Below, piece by piece: positions 27,639-36,891 of a stretch of 64,000 nucleotides of DNA; the first letter of the stretch is position 1; the number at the start of each line of letters is the position of its first letter. The stretch comes from Sphingobacterium paludis (GTDB taxonomy: Bacteria; Bacteroidota; Bacteroidia; Sphingobacteriales; Sphingobacteriaceae), in assembly GCF_004364125.1 (NCBI RefSeq), contig NZ_SNZV01000003.1, forward strand, positions 186,001 through 250,000, written 5' to 3'. A program made the translations under genes and the position numbers. The notes beneath the pieces were generated by a model. The model worked only from the letters and a program-made list of their open reading frames with translations, was not told the origin of the DNA and searched no databases.

Positions 27639-28601
27639 CTACCGCACCCACACCATTTGTCCTTTGGTTGGTTCGGCACTTTTTTCACCGGCGACCAAAA
27701 CGGGCAATACCTCGGCATCGCTGTTTGGATCGTAGCTTCTGCCGTCAAGCGGTATCACTTTCATGTAGCGCTGACTGGAGGGCACACTGCCGGGAACTGG
27801 TATGGTTTGAAAATTTGTACCTACGAGCAGTTGGCTGCCATCTGGGGAGAATGCTGCGTTACTTTCGATCTTGTCTCCTTTGGTTGCTAAATAAAATTCT
27901 GATCCGTCTACATGCATCACAGCAATATGATTTTGGTAGTTAAATGCCAGCTTGTTCCCATCATGACTACTACTGAACGAGCCAAAATCTTCGGTATCAA
28001 ACTCCCGAACAACGCTAATTACATCGAAAGGAAGCTTCCCTCTTACAATAAAATTCTTCCATTTAAACACGAGCGAATTGTCTGGCAACCACACGAAACT
28101 TTCATAACGAGAAACGCGCTCGCCATTTATAGCCGTTATTTCCCCTAAGAAGTCGCCTGTTTTTGCATCTAACAATACATAGCCTTCATCAAAAGAAGGG
28201 AATATACAGATCATACTTTTATCGGGGGAAAGATCCGCCGCTTGATAATTTGACCCACCATTCCTCGGGCGGTAAAAAAACTCATTACGAACGACGCCAT
28301 CCGCCATAGATTTTATGCTAAACTTTATGTGATCGGGTCTTCCTCCAGCCCGGCCGTCTGTCATTTCCATCAGTGTGCTTCCGTCTGCTGTCAAATACCA
28401 ATTGTAATGTGTGCCGGATGGCCTTATCACTGTTTTTTCGCCCGTGGGAAGATCAAGCATGGAGAAACCATCAAAATGCGCATAATAGATTTTTCCTGTC
28501 AGCGAGGAACCTCCGGGTGGCGTCGCATCCCCATTCTTCGAACAGCAACTCAATACCAGTATTGCAAATGATAGACATACGTGGATGATGTAATTTTTCA
28601 T
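27639..28601 (-). CDS. Lipoprotein with predicted beta-propeller (TolB/WD40-like) repeats
   Basis: 320 residues from the ATG at 28601; the frame extends upstream to 28673, but the lipoprotein signal (SFAILVLSCCSK) starts here. Repeated blades of the form DLSPDKSMICIFPS, SSHDGNKLAFNYQNHIAVM and AFSPDGSQLLVGTN point to a six- or seven-bladed propeller. It probably sits on the cell surface or the periplasmic face. Divergent from the second SusC/SusD operon, but a link to glycan use is unproven. Confidence 0.8.
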   Translation of the reverse strand: MKNYIIHVCLSFAILVLSCCSKNGDATPPGGSSLTGKIYYAHFDGFSMLDLPTGEKTVIRPSGTHYNWYLTADGSTLMEMTDGRAGGRPDHIKFSIKSMADGVVRNEFFYRPRNGGSNYQAADLSPDKSMICIFPSFDEGYVLLDAKTGDFLGEITAINGERVSRYESFVWLPDNSLVFKWKNFIVRGKLPFDVISVVREFDTEDFGSFSSSHDGNKLAFNYQNHIAVMHVDGSEFYLATKGDKIESNAAFSPDGSQLLVGTNFQTIPVPGSVPSSQRYMKVIPLDGRSYDPNSDAEVLPVLVAGEKSAEPTKGQMVWVR

Positions 28602-28911
28602 GACATTCCTATATTTAGGATCGCTCGACGCTATCAGAAAAATGCTGACAGTCATCTGGATTTCGTTTAACATAAAAGTAAAGGAAACCGCTGCGGCATT
28701 CCATACCTGAAAACCAGTATTTTAATCCGCGAATAGCAAAGCCTACGAAGCGAGATGCAAAAACGACAACCTTAGGTGTCGCTTCGTTGCCTTAATCCTA
28801 TCTCAAATTAAGACAAGTTGATACAATATGTAGATATTTTGAATGGAAAAGGCAATCGGCACGAAAACCTTCCTGCTTATATTTGCTAGGTAAACCTAAT
28901 TTGAAGTCAAC
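28602..28911. promoter_or_regulatory. Divergent control region with TATATTTG promoter of the second PUL
   Basis: A TATATTTG -7 box at 28878-28885 lies 26 bp before the SusC start and is the only clear promoter element. No well-placed -33 TTG was found. A CTTAAT...ATTAAG inverted repeat sits around 28792-28812. No sigma/anti-sigma or HTCS regulator gene adjoins this PUL, so its control must come from elsewhere. Confidence 0.5.
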
Positions 28912-31900
28912 ATGATACATTTCGCAGTCCTTTTGGGCCTTTTGTCGTCTGTACCCCTCAGCCGGTCTGACGCAGCGCCAAAGGCTTCTTTGGTCAATAC
29001 ATCACGTTACAGCATGCTCCAGGAAATAAGCTCTTCGGACGTACAGCAAACGAAGATATTGACAGGAACGGTAACGGACCTAAACGGAAACCCTATCCAA
29101 GGCGTCTCTGTGACGGAAAAAGGAACCAACAGCGCGGCGATCACCGCTGCAAATGGGCGTTATTCCATCAGCGTGCAGCGCGATCCCGCCACCCTTATTT
29201 TCTCGTATGTGGGCTACAGGAACCTGGAGGTCCCAGCAGCGGGCAAGCAAACGCTAGATGTGGTTTTACAAGCCGATGCGGCAGACCTCGACGAGGTTGT
29301 GGTCATTGGTTACCAATCGATAAGAAAGAAAGATCTTACAGGTGCGGCATCGGTGGTATCGGTCAGAAACACCGAGGCGAAAGTCGCGCGTTCGTTGCCG
29401 GAAGCCCTACAAGGTCAATCTTCCGGCTTGGTTGTCAGAAATTCGGGCGGCCCCGGGCAGGGCGCGGTGGTCAACATCCGGGGGCTCAGCACGCTCTATG
29501 GCAATGCTAATCCGTTGTATGTGATTGACGGTATGCTCTCTGATCCGAACGTCACCATCAATACCAATGACATCGAGAGTATCCAGGTGTTGAAAGACGC
29601 GTCTGCTGCCGCCATCTATGGCGCGCGATCGGCTAATGGCGTTATCATAATCACCACAAAAAAGGGGAAAACGGGGCCGATGCAGGTTAATGCCTCTGCG
29701 CGATACAGCGTTACCAACCTGCCAAAGATGTATGACATGATGAACGGCCCGGAGTATGTCGCGATGAACAGGCAGGCCTATGAAAATGCTGGTTACACCC
29801 CTCAAGCATCGGTAGCTAACTACGACGGCACCGACGTGAACTGGGCAGATGAGCTTTTCCGCACCGGCGGTATTCAGGACTACAATGTATCCATAGCAGG
29901 CGGCGGGGAAACCTCGAAATACTACATGTCGGGTTCTTATTTTAAAGATGTGGGCACGATGATCGAGCGGAAATTTGATCGCGCTGCGTTCCGCATCAAT
30001 ACCGAAGGATCCCGTGGACGGGTGCGCGTAGGCGAAAACATATTGATCTCCTCGTCTTATGGTCAGTCTCCCTTTTCAGGTGGTGCATTTGGTGGAAACC
30101 CATTCTATGATGCTTTTAATATGTTGCCCATCATTCCTATCAAAGGTCAGGAATTTATCAGCGAAGCAAATCCCGGCGGCTGGGGCATCGGCTCCAACAA
30201 CGCCAGGACGTATTCCCGCAATCAAGTGGCGCAGGCCTACATCACCAACTCATCCTATAACTATGTAAAGATCATGGGCAATCTATATGGTGAAGTCGAT
30301 GTATTGGACTGGCTTACTTACCGCTTGAACGCAGGCTTAGAGACAAGTTTCGATAAAAACACTGCCTTACGCGGTAAAGGTATTTGGTATTGGAATCAGA
30401 TCGACCCGCCAACACGGATCGATGAGGAACGGTCACAATTTTTAAGTTACCTGTTCGAGCACACCTTAAACTTCAATAAAACCATAGACAAGCACCAGCT
30501 CAACGGCGTTGTCGGCTACACCCAACAAACCATAGGAAGAACAGGCATTGGCGCAGGAAAAACCAATCTGCTGGCCTCTGCCGACGAATATTTTACGACG
30601 ATCAATTCGGCAACGGGCGAAAGCATCGCTTCCGGTAGCCGGGGCAGAAATTTCATAGACTCTTGGTTGGGACGGTTAAACTATACCTATGACGATCGCT
30701 ATTTAGCGACGTTTACCTTTCGATCGGATAAGGACTCTCGCTTCGGCAAAACATACCGCAACGGCTTCTTTCCATCTGGCGCGCTAGCTTGGCGATTAAG
30801 TAACGAAGACTTTTATAACGTAAGCTGGATGCCTGACTTCAAGCTACGAGGATCTTACGGCGTCTTAGGGGCGGTGAACCTATCCAACTACCAGTATGTA
30901 GGCTTTATCAACCAAGCGCCACGAGCCGTATTTGGTTCCGGTGCACAGGAAACGCAAGTAGGCGGTGCACAGGTAACCCTTGTCGATCCAAACCTGCGGT
31001 GGGAGGAAAAAGCCACCTTGAACCTGGGTTTTGATGCCGCACTTTTCAACTCACAATTTACGCTTTCCGTTGATGCATTTCGCGCCGTCACCTCCGATGT
31101 CTTGCTGTTTCTTCCTATTCCGGGATACTTAGGAAGTGTAGGCAGTCCCGGGCTGATGACGAATATCGGCTCTATTGAAAATAAAGGTTTGGAGTTTGAG
31201 CTCAGCTATCGCCCCACATCCACCCGCGAAGATGGATTTCGTTGGGATATCTCCGGTAACTTAAGTTTTATCCGCAATAAAGTGCTGTCACTGGGTAATT
31301 TGGGAATTGATCCTATTACTGGTTTGCCAAGAAATTATATTCAATCAGGCAATACCAGGACCCAAGTAGGCCGCTCCATCGGTGAATACTATGTGATATT
31401 AACGGATGGCCTGTTTCAAAATCAGGCTGAAATTGATGCACACCGCGCACAGGCTGGCATTGCGAAACCCGGTGATGTACGATATGTAAACCTGCTCGAC
31501 AGAGGTACCGATAACGACATAACGCCAGACGATAGAACCTATGCCGGCTCACCATGGCCTGTTTTTACCTCTGGCATTATCTGGAATGCGTATTATAAAA
31601 ACTTTACCTTCAACATGCAGCTGTATGGGGTTGTAGGCACCAAATTGTACAACGATTTGCGTCGCGATTTCGACGGCATGGGCTACTCGAACTACCGGCG
31701 AGGCATCGTTCCCTGGACGGCCGAAAACCCGACGGACTTTCCTCGTTTGGGCGTATCTTACACCAGTAATACACCTGGCGATCCGAGCGTCGACCAAGGA
31801 ATTATCTCTAACGTTCGTGGCGATACCGATCGTTGGCTAGAGAATGGATCCTATCTTCGGTTAAGCAATGTGCAGCTGGGATACAACATGCCACAAAGCA

Positions 31901-32088
31901 TTTTGAAACGCCTGCATATCCCCTCCCTGCAGGTGTATGTAAGTGGCCAAAACCTCTTCACCATTACCAACTACACGGGCTTGGATCCAGACGTGGTTGG
32001 CGCCAATGCAAATCTGGAGCCCGGTGTCGATGTGGGTGCTTGGCCGCCTAACCGAATATTTTCTTTTGGAATATCATTAGGCCTTTAA
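28912..32088 (+). CDS. SusC/RagA-family TonB-dependent receptor (no STN domain)
   Basis: 1058 residues with a signal sequence, a short linker, a carboxypeptidase-regulatory-like domain (about 48-125, LTGTVTDLNGNPIQGVSV), the plug (LDEVVVIGYQSIRKKDLTGA) and the 22-strand barrel. Unlike the receptor at 2845 there is no STN domain, so this system does not signal through a FecR anti-sigma factor. SusD follows 27 bp downstream. Associated CBM6-like and GH43 genes suggest an arabinose- or xylose-containing glycan. Confidence 0.95.
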   Translation: MIHFAVLLGLLSSVPLSRSDAAPKASLVNTSRYSMLQEISSSDVQQTKILTGTVTDLNGNPIQGVSVTEKGTNSAAITAANGRYSISVQRDPATLIFSYVGYRNLEVPAAGKQTLDVVLQADAADLDEVVVIGYQSIRKKDLTGAASVVSVRNTEAKVARSLPEALQGQSSGLVVRNSGGPGQGAVVNIRGLSTLYGNANPLYVIDGMLSDPNVTINTNDIESIQVLKDASAAAIYGARSANGVIIITTKKGKTGPMQVNASARYSVTNLPKMYDMMNGPEYVAMNRQAYENAGYTPQASVANYDGTDVNWADELFRTGGIQDYNVSIAGGGETSKYYMSGSYFKDVGTMIERKFDRAAFRINTEGSRGRVRVGENILISSSYGQSPFSGGAFGGNPFYDAFNMLPIIPIKGQEFISEANPGGWGIGSNNARTYSRNQVAQAYITNSSYNYVKIMGNLYGEVDVLDWLTYRLNAGLETSFDKNTALRGKGIWYWNQIDPPTRIDEERSQFLSYLFEHTLNFNKTIDKHQLNGVVGYTQQTIGRTGIGAGKTNLLASADEYFTTINSATGESIASGSRGRNFIDSWLGRLNYTYDDRYLATFTFRSDKDSRFGKTYRNGFFPSGALAWRLSNEDFYNVSWMPDFKLRGSYGVLGAVNLSNYQYVGFINQAPRAVFGSGAQETQVGGAQVTLVDPNLRWEEKATLNLGFDAALFNSQFTLSVDAFRAVTSDVLLFLPIPGYLGSVGSPGLMTNIGSIENKGLEFELSYRPTSTREDGFRWDISGNLSFIRNKVLSLGNLGIDPITGLPRNYIQSGNTRTQVGRSIGEYYVILTDGLFQNQAEIDAHRAQAGIAKPGDVRYVNLLDRGTDNDITPDDRTYAGSPWPVFTSGIIWNAYYKNFTFNMQLYGVVGTKLYNDLRRDFDGMGYSNYRRGIVPWTAENPTDFPRLGVSYTSNTPGDPSVDQGIISNVRGDTDRWLENGSYLRLSNVQLGYNMPQSILKRLHIPSLQVYVSGQNLFTITNYTGLDPDVVGANANLEPGVDVGAWPPNRIFSFGISLGL

Positions 32089-32115
32089 TCAATCGAACAG
32101 AAAAAGAACGTTACC

Positions 32116-33657
32116 ATGAAAAGATCAATCATATCCATATTTACAGCATTAGCCCTTTTTGGCGCCGGTTGTCAACGGAATTTTGACGAGCCCAATCCCG
32201 ATATGCTGACGACGGAATCCTTTTGGCGAGACGAAAGTGATGCCGTTAAGGGAATAAATTCCGTATACAGCGCGCTCAACAGGGGGAGTTCCTATTACAA
32301 CCGCGGAATGCACTTCCTGTACCTGCTGCGTTCAGATGAAGGCTTTGGCTCTGGTGGCGATATTGGCCTCAACAACAATATGTCCTTTGCGTTTACCAGC
32401 AATAATACCAGCAGCGACGCGTGGAATGCCATGTTCCATGCAAACTTCCGAGCAAATCAGGTCATCCTGAATGTGCCGCAGATCACTATGAACGAAACGG
32501 TTAAAAAACGAGTTATCGCCGAAGCGAAATTCCTTCGCGCCCTGAACTACTTTAACCTCGTCGTGTTTTGGGGGCGGCCACCGCTGGTGCTAACGCCTTT
32601 GACGGCGGCCGACTATCCGGCCAACGCAACACCCGACCAAGTCTACGCACAGATTGCACAAGACCTCACGGAGGCGGCGGTAGATTTACCGGTCTCCTAC
32701 ACGGGCGCAGATATAGGCCGTGCTACCAAGGGCGCAGCCCATGGCTTATTAGCCAAAGTATACCTACAACAAGGTAAGTTTAGCGAAGCGAAAACAGCGA
32801 TGGACTGGCTGGTTACAGGCGAGGGCGCCGGCAGCTACGGCTTGATGGACGACTATGCCGACAATTTCAAACAGACGACGGAGAATAACCGAGAGTCTGT
32901 ATACGAAATACAATACAAGGAAAACACGGCAGAAAATGGCGATGACGACACCAACCCGGGCATCAGCTTGAATACGGGCGCTTCGGTTCCTAAATTCTTA
33001 GCCCCGCCGAATCCCGGTCCGGGATACGCAGATGGTGGCGCCAGACGATGGATTGTCGATAGCTTCGAGGAAGAGCGGACGATCGATAACCGTAGAGACC
33101 CACGCGCCGCCGTAAGTTTCCTATACGACAATGCAGACGAGCGTGGCCCTGCTTTTACAATGGTATACGGCCAGGTGTGGCAAGCCATTTATGGCGGAAA
33201 CGATAAGCGTGTATGGTTTCGCAAGCTCCTGAATGATGACTCTAAAAATGGCGAGAGCTTTAGCTCGCCCAACAATTACCGCATGATCCGGTATGCAGAC
33301 ATCTTATTGATGTATGCCGAATGCCTCAATGAGTTGGGACAAACAGCTACCGCTTACCCCTATGTTGATCGCGTTCGATCGCGCGTGAATATGCGAACGC
33401 TTACTGTGGCGAAACCCGGTTTGGATCAGTCGGCATTCCGCCAGCAAATCAAGAAGGAGCGGCAGTTGGAGCTCGCAGGCGAAGGCTGGCGTTATTTCGA
33501 TATGGTGCGCTGGGGTGAGTTGGCAAACAATTTAAACACCTTGCGCCAACGCGATCCGGATTTCAACAACTTTGTGCAGGGCAAGCATGAGTGGTATCCA
33601 ATCCCACAATCCGATATTGACAACAGTACGAACCTCACGCAAAACCCCGGCTATTAA
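32116..33657 (+). CDS. SusD/RagB-family surface glycan-binding lipoprotein
   Basis: 513 residues, lipobox LFGAGC with Cys19. SusD N-terminal (PDMLTTESFWRDESDAVKGI) and TPR regions (VIAEAKFLRALNYFNLVVFW) are present, as is the C-terminal SusD domain with YADILLMYAECLNELGQ and FDMVRWGE. It forms the surface lid of the preceding SusC barrel. 27 bp after SusC, 22 bp before the Ig-CBM lipoprotein. Confidence 0.95.
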   Translation: MKRSIISIFTALALFGAGCQRNFDEPNPDMLTTESFWRDESDAVKGINSVYSALNRGSSYYNRGMHFLYLLRSDEGFGSGGDIGLNNNMSFAFTSNNTSSDAWNAMFHANFRANQVILNVPQITMNETVKKRVIAEAKFLRALNYFNLVVFWGRPPLVLTPLTAADYPANATPDQVYAQIAQDLTEAAVDLPVSYTGADIGRATKGAAHGLLAKVYLQQGKFSEAKTAMDWLVTGEGAGSYGLMDDYADNFKQTTENNRESVYEIQYKENTAENGDDDTNPGISLNTGASVPKFLAPPNPGPGYADGGARRWIVDSFEEERTIDNRRDPRAAVSFLYDNADERGPAFTMVYGQVWQAIYGGNDKRVWFRKLLNDDSKNGESFSSPNNYRMIRYADILLMYAECLNELGQTATAYPYVDRVRSRVNMRTLTVAKPGLDQSAFRQQIKKERQLELAGEGWRYFDMVRWGELANNLNTLRQRDPDFNNFVQGKHEWYPIPQSDIDNSTNLTQNPGY

Positions 33658-33679
33658 CCCATTGATTAAAAAGGAAATT

Positions 33680-34441
33680 ATGAAAAATCTATTTTATATC
33701 ATCGCGATCAGCTTCCTGTTTATCCTGAGCGGCTGTGAGCGCGAGGAAGAAATACCATCAAGCGCGCTTCCGCCAAGCATTACCTTATCGGCAGACAGCG
33801 TTGCGGTAGCCACAGGCAAGTTTGTGTTACGCGCAGAAGGACTAAGCGCTTACGGCGGAGCACAGCTCCAGCAAGTCGACTTCTATAAGGATGGCGAAAA
33901 GATTGGCGAGAAAACCGTCGCTCCGTACACCTTTGAGTACGATGTTCAAGAAAATGTCCCTGATCAACAGCTCGCTTTTCATGCGGTATTGATTGATCGC
34001 GCGGGCAATGCAATAAAAAGCAATGAAGTGCGCGCACGAATCAGGGTGCTCCCCATCCGTATCGAAGCGGAAAATGCAACACTGCGCGGATTAGCGCGTG
34101 TGGCAAACGACCAAGAGACTCGGCAAACATCCTCTAACCAAGCTAAGGTGGGCGCCATAGACAACGCCTCCAGCGGCATCGACGCCACCATACAAATTCT
34201 TACGGCCGGCGATTACCTGATCCGCATTGCGGCAGGCACCGGTTTTAACGGTACCTCCCACAAAGTCTATATCGATGATAAGGAGGCCACAGCGCAAGTA
34301 TATGCTATTCCAAACAGAGGCTGGAATGTATGGCAAACCTTTGACTTGATATTTCCACTCGAAGCAGGCCCGCACAAAGTCAGTATTCGCCATCAATCGA
34401 TGTATGGCGAGCTGGACTATTTCGAATATTCCAAACGTTAA
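33680..34441 (+). CDS. Surface lipoprotein with Ig-like and CBM6-like domains
   Basis: 253 residues from the ATG at 33680, preceded by AAGGAAATT; an in-frame upstream frame from 33572 only overlaps SusD. Lipobox ILSGC (Cys17). An Ig-like domain at about 30-120 (QVDFYKDGEKIGEKTVAPYT) precedes a CBM6/35-like beta-sandwich at about 125-253 (IRIEAENATL at its start, GELDYFEYSKR at its end). Its place after SusD matches surface glycan-binding proteins that hold the polysaccharide at the cell surface. Ligand not identified. Confidence 0.83.
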   Translation: MKNLFYIIAISFLFILSGCEREEEIPSSALPPSITLSADSVAVATGKFVLRAEGLSAYGGAQLQQVDFYKDGEKIGEKTVAPYTFEYDVQENVPDQQLAFHAVLIDRAGNAIKSNEVRARIRVLPIRIEAENATLRGLARVANDQETRQTSSNQAKVGAIDNASSGIDATIQILTAGDYLIRIAAGTGFNGTSHKVYIDDKEATAQVYAIPNRGWNVWQTFDLIFPLEAGPHKVSIRHQSMYGELDYFEYSKR

Positions 34442-34445
34442 CACC

Positions 34446-35516
34446 ATGACCATGAAACAGATTCTCTATATCGGCTTTATCCTATTTGCTCTTGCTTGCG
34501 ATAAGCGTGGTGCCGGCCCCTATTTGCCGACACCAAAAGCTCCGGAAGCGACAGGCCCCGCAAAGTTCCAAAATCCCTTGCTCAATACCGCACCCGATCC
34601 ATGGGTGGCGCAGCGCGGCGACTTCTATTACTACCTGCAAACCCTTGGTAACCGCATCGAGATACGCAAAACAGCAAAAATGAGCGAGCTTTCGTCCGCC
34701 GCCAGCAAAGTGGTGTTTACGGCACCAAGCGCCGGCCCAAACAGCCGAGATGTGTGGGCTCCGGAATTATTCTTTTTGCAAGGGAAATGGTATATCTATT
34801 ACACCGCTAGCAATGGACAGGATGTTAATCATCGTATGTTTGTGCTGGAAAATGCGAATGAGGATCCAACCACAGGCAACTGGGTAGATAAAGGTCAGCT
34901 CATCACGCAGCCAACCGATCAGTGGGCCATAGATGGAAGCATCTTCGAACACGGAAACGAGTTGTATTTCATCTGGTCAGGGCGTCCCGGCGCACGCACG
35001 GGAGATCTAACCCAAAATATCTATATCTCGAAGATGTCGAACCCCTTTACGTTAAGCGGCGAGACCGTCATGATAGCGCAGCCCGAGCATGCCTGGGAGC
35101 GGCAAGGTTTCCGCGTGAATGAAGGCCCCGAGATCTTGAAAAACAACGCGGGCGACACGTTCTTGATCTACAGCGCCAGCTATTGCGGAACCGACGACTA
35201 CGCGCTCGGCATGATGAAGCTGACGAATGGTGCAAACCCACTGTTGATGGCCTCCTGGACCAAGCACCCCACACCCGTATTTTCGCAAGCCCCCACAGCT
35301 TATGGCGCTGGGCACAATGGCTTTTTTAAATCGAAAGATGGCAGCGAAGACTGGATCATCTACCATGCCAATATGGAATCACACCCGAACAATGATGGCT
35401 GTGGCAATGTAAGAAGCACGCGCATGCAGAAGTTTAGCTGGAATGCTGACGGCACGCCAAATTTTGGGACTCCCGCTGCCGTAGGGGCCTTTCTAGAGGT
35501 GCCCGCGGGTGAGTGA
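34446..35516 (+). CDS. Glycoside hydrolase family 43 lipoprotein
   Basis: 356 residues from the ATG at 34446 (a second ATG at 34452 is equally good); lipobox ILFALAC, Cys18. A single five-bladed GH43 propeller with all three acidic residues visible: general base D51 (NTAPDPWV), pKa modulator D163 (WAIDGSIF) and general acid E226 (VNEGPEIL). No C-terminal beta-sandwich. GH43 enzymes are mostly arabinosidases or xylosidases; specificity is inferred only. It closes the second PUL operon and a terminator follows. Confidence 0.92.
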   Translation: MTMKQILYIGFILFALACDKRGAGPYLPTPKAPEATGPAKFQNPLLNTAPDPWVAQRGDFYYYLQTLGNRIEIRKTAKMSELSSAASKVVFTAPSAGPNSRDVWAPELFFLQGKWYIYYTASNGQDVNHRMFVLENANEDPTTGNWVDKGQLITQPTDQWAIDGSIFEHGNELYFIWSGRPGARTGDLTQNIYISKMSNPFTLSGETVMIAQPEHAWERQGFRVNEGPEILKNNAGDTFLIYSASYCGTDDYALGMMKLTNGANPLLMASWTKHPTPVFSQAPTAYGAGHNGFFKSKDGSEDWIIYHANMESHPNNDGCGNVRSTRMQKFSWNADGTPNFGTPAAVGAFLEVPAGE

Positions 35517-35693
35517 TAGTCGTAAAATAAAATGGCGGCTATCCAGTGGATGGGTACACGCCTGCTACGGCGAACATCGTATCCGGACACGGATGAAGAA
35601 AAGGATCATCGAAATCCTTATCATATATCATGATAACCGCTCATCATCCGCATACACGACAAGAGAGCCCACATCCGCACAATGACGTATAGA

Positions 35694-35726
35694 CGAGCCA
35701 GCAGATAACTTCTGTTGGCTCGTTTT
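35694..35726 (+). terminator. Intrinsic terminator of the second PUL operon
   Basis: A 12-bp stem with one G.U pair (35694-35705 with 35711-35722), 5-nt loop and a T4 run, about 180 bp after the GH43 stop. The spacer from 35517 to 35693 shows nothing else recognisable. Confidence 0.8.
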
Positions 35727-35803
35727 GCATATGGAATCTTTCGCTAATCAGCTTTGTCCGCATCAATCGCTTCTTTCTAGAGGTCGGCGAATTTCCTCAA
35801 AAC

Positions 35804-35892
35804 ATTTACCGAATAAAGCATCGCATTTACCGAGAAACATCCGCGCTCCGTCTAATTGCTATTCGGCTGGACGGCCTAACATCCTACCTTTG
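35804..35892 (+). promoter_or_regulatory. Direct-repeat activator site plus promoter of NTF2-like paralog 3
   Basis: Two exact 10-bp repeats CATTTACCGA (35803-35812, 35824-35833) exactly 21 bp apart, then ACCGA to the TACCTTTG -7 box (35885-35892) at 56 bp. This is the cleanest of the three copies of this control region. Confidence 0.7.
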
Positions 35893-35939
35893 AGGTATCA
35901 AATAGGAAATAAGAAATTAAAATATTAAACAATACAACC

Positions 35940-36365
35940 ATGAAAAAGATAATAACAACCATCGCCACAGCATTTATCATGATTAGTTCGTTTGCTTCCT
36001 TCGCAGCCGAAAAAGCAAATCCCTTGAAGAACGTCGAATCGACTGCCGTCATCAAAAGCTATTTGGAAGCCACCACACTTGGTAGCGTGGCGCTTAACAG
36101 ATACCTTTTCGCCGAGGACTTTGAATACAGCAGCGGCGCCAATAAGGACAGCTTCGATAAAAAAGCCTACACGGATTTTTTGAAAGCGCATGAAGGTGTA
36201 ACCTACAATTGCGAGACGAGTTACGAGATTTTAGATCAGAGTGGGAAAGTATGCATGGCTAAAGCCACGATGACTTTCGAAAACTTCACACGTGTAGATT
36301 ATATTACCTTGAGTCAAGAGCAGGACGGCTGGAAAGTTAGCAAAGTGAGAACGACGTATCCATAA
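35940..36365 (+). CDS. Secreted NTF2/lumazine-binding-like protein, paralog 3
   Basis: 141 residues with signal peptide (SFAAEK). Same fold and motifs as paralogs 1 and 2 (YLEATTLGSVALNRYLFAEDF, FTRVDYITLSQEQDGWKVSK). It shares the upstream control region with both but has a different 3' UTR and terminator. It is the last clearly chromosomal gene before the prophage. Confidence 0.82.
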   Translation: MKKIITTIATAFIMISSFASFAAEKANPLKNVESTAVIKSYLEATTLGSVALNRYLFAEDFEYSSGANKDSFDKKAYTDFLKAHEGVTYNCETSYEILDQSGKVCMAKATMTFENFTRVDYITLSQEQDGWKVSKVRTTYP

Positions 36366-36417
36366 TCGATTGGATCTGATATGTAGTAAGGATTGGAGAG
36401 GAATTGGAGAAAGGAGG

Positions 36418-36442
36418 AAGTGCTAGGGATAGCACTTTTTTG
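36418..36442 (+). terminator. Intrinsic terminator of NTF2-like paralog 3
   Basis: Stem AAGTGCT/AGCACTT (36418-36424 with 36431-36437), 6-nt loop and a T6 tract. It differs from the terminators of the other two paralogs. Confidence 0.8.
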
Positions 36443-36554
36443 TTTTGTAGCCCCGAGCAGGCTATTAAACAGGGTTGATTGGATCTGTCGACCAGCAACT
36501 TATCAAAGTCAACTGAATTATACACACTGATCCGCACACACTTTTTTAAAGTTG

Positions 36555-36586
36555 TTGATTAATATAGTATCATTTGCATATATTTG
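36555..36586 (+). promoter_or_regulatory. Promoter of the first prophage gene, probably leaderless
   Basis: TTG at 36555-36557, 21-bp spacer, then TATATTTG at 36579-36586, a complete Bacteroidota promoter. The -7 box ends only 5 bp before the ATG at 36592, so the transcript should begin at or next to the start codon. Confidence 0.65.
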
Positions 36587-36591
36587 TATCT

Positions 36592-36822
36592 ATGGAGCTA
36601 AAAGAATTTTTAGAAGCTAATCCCATCTTAGTGCGGAAAGAGCTAGCCGTTAAAATGTACCCGAATCTATCGGCGGATGTTGCTCGGAACAAACTCACGA
36701 ATAAAATAAAACAATATGTAATTGGAAGCGGCACCCAGCGTATTCTTCCCCATGATGTCGAAGCTGCAAAAAAGGTATTAACAGAACTACGTGATAATAT
36801 AAATGAGTTCCTCGATGAATAA
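36592..36822 (+). CDS. Small phage protein, possibly DNA-binding
   Basis: 76 residues from the ATG at 36592; an in-frame upstream codon at 36574 lies inside the promoter. Mainly helical, with a possible helix-turn-helix (LVRKELAVKMYPNLSADVARNKLTNKI). No catalytic motif. As the leftmost gene of the prophage transcribed in the late direction it could be a regulator. Family not recognised. Confidence 0.65.
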   Translation: MELKEFLEANPILVRKELAVKMYPNLSADVARNKLTNKIKQYVIGSGTQRILPHDVEAAKKVLTELRDNINEFLDE

Positions 36823-36837
36823 ATCAATATAGTTTTA

Positions 36838-36869
36838 TTTGGATATATAGTATAATAAAACTATATTTG
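36838..36869 (+). promoter_or_regulatory. Prophage promoter
   Basis: TTTG at 36838-36841, a 20-bp spacer and TATATTTG at 36862-36869, 22 bp before the ATG at 36892. Confidence 0.65.
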
Positions 36870-36891
36870 TGTTATTAAAAGTAACACACAC

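Noticed and set aside
35725..35928. 67-codon ORF before paralog 3
   Set aside because: It spans the terminator tail, operator repeats and promoter; non-coding.
36366..36592. Left attachment site or integrase
   Set aside because: No integrase frame and no direct repeat pair could be recognised; the right end lies outside the window.
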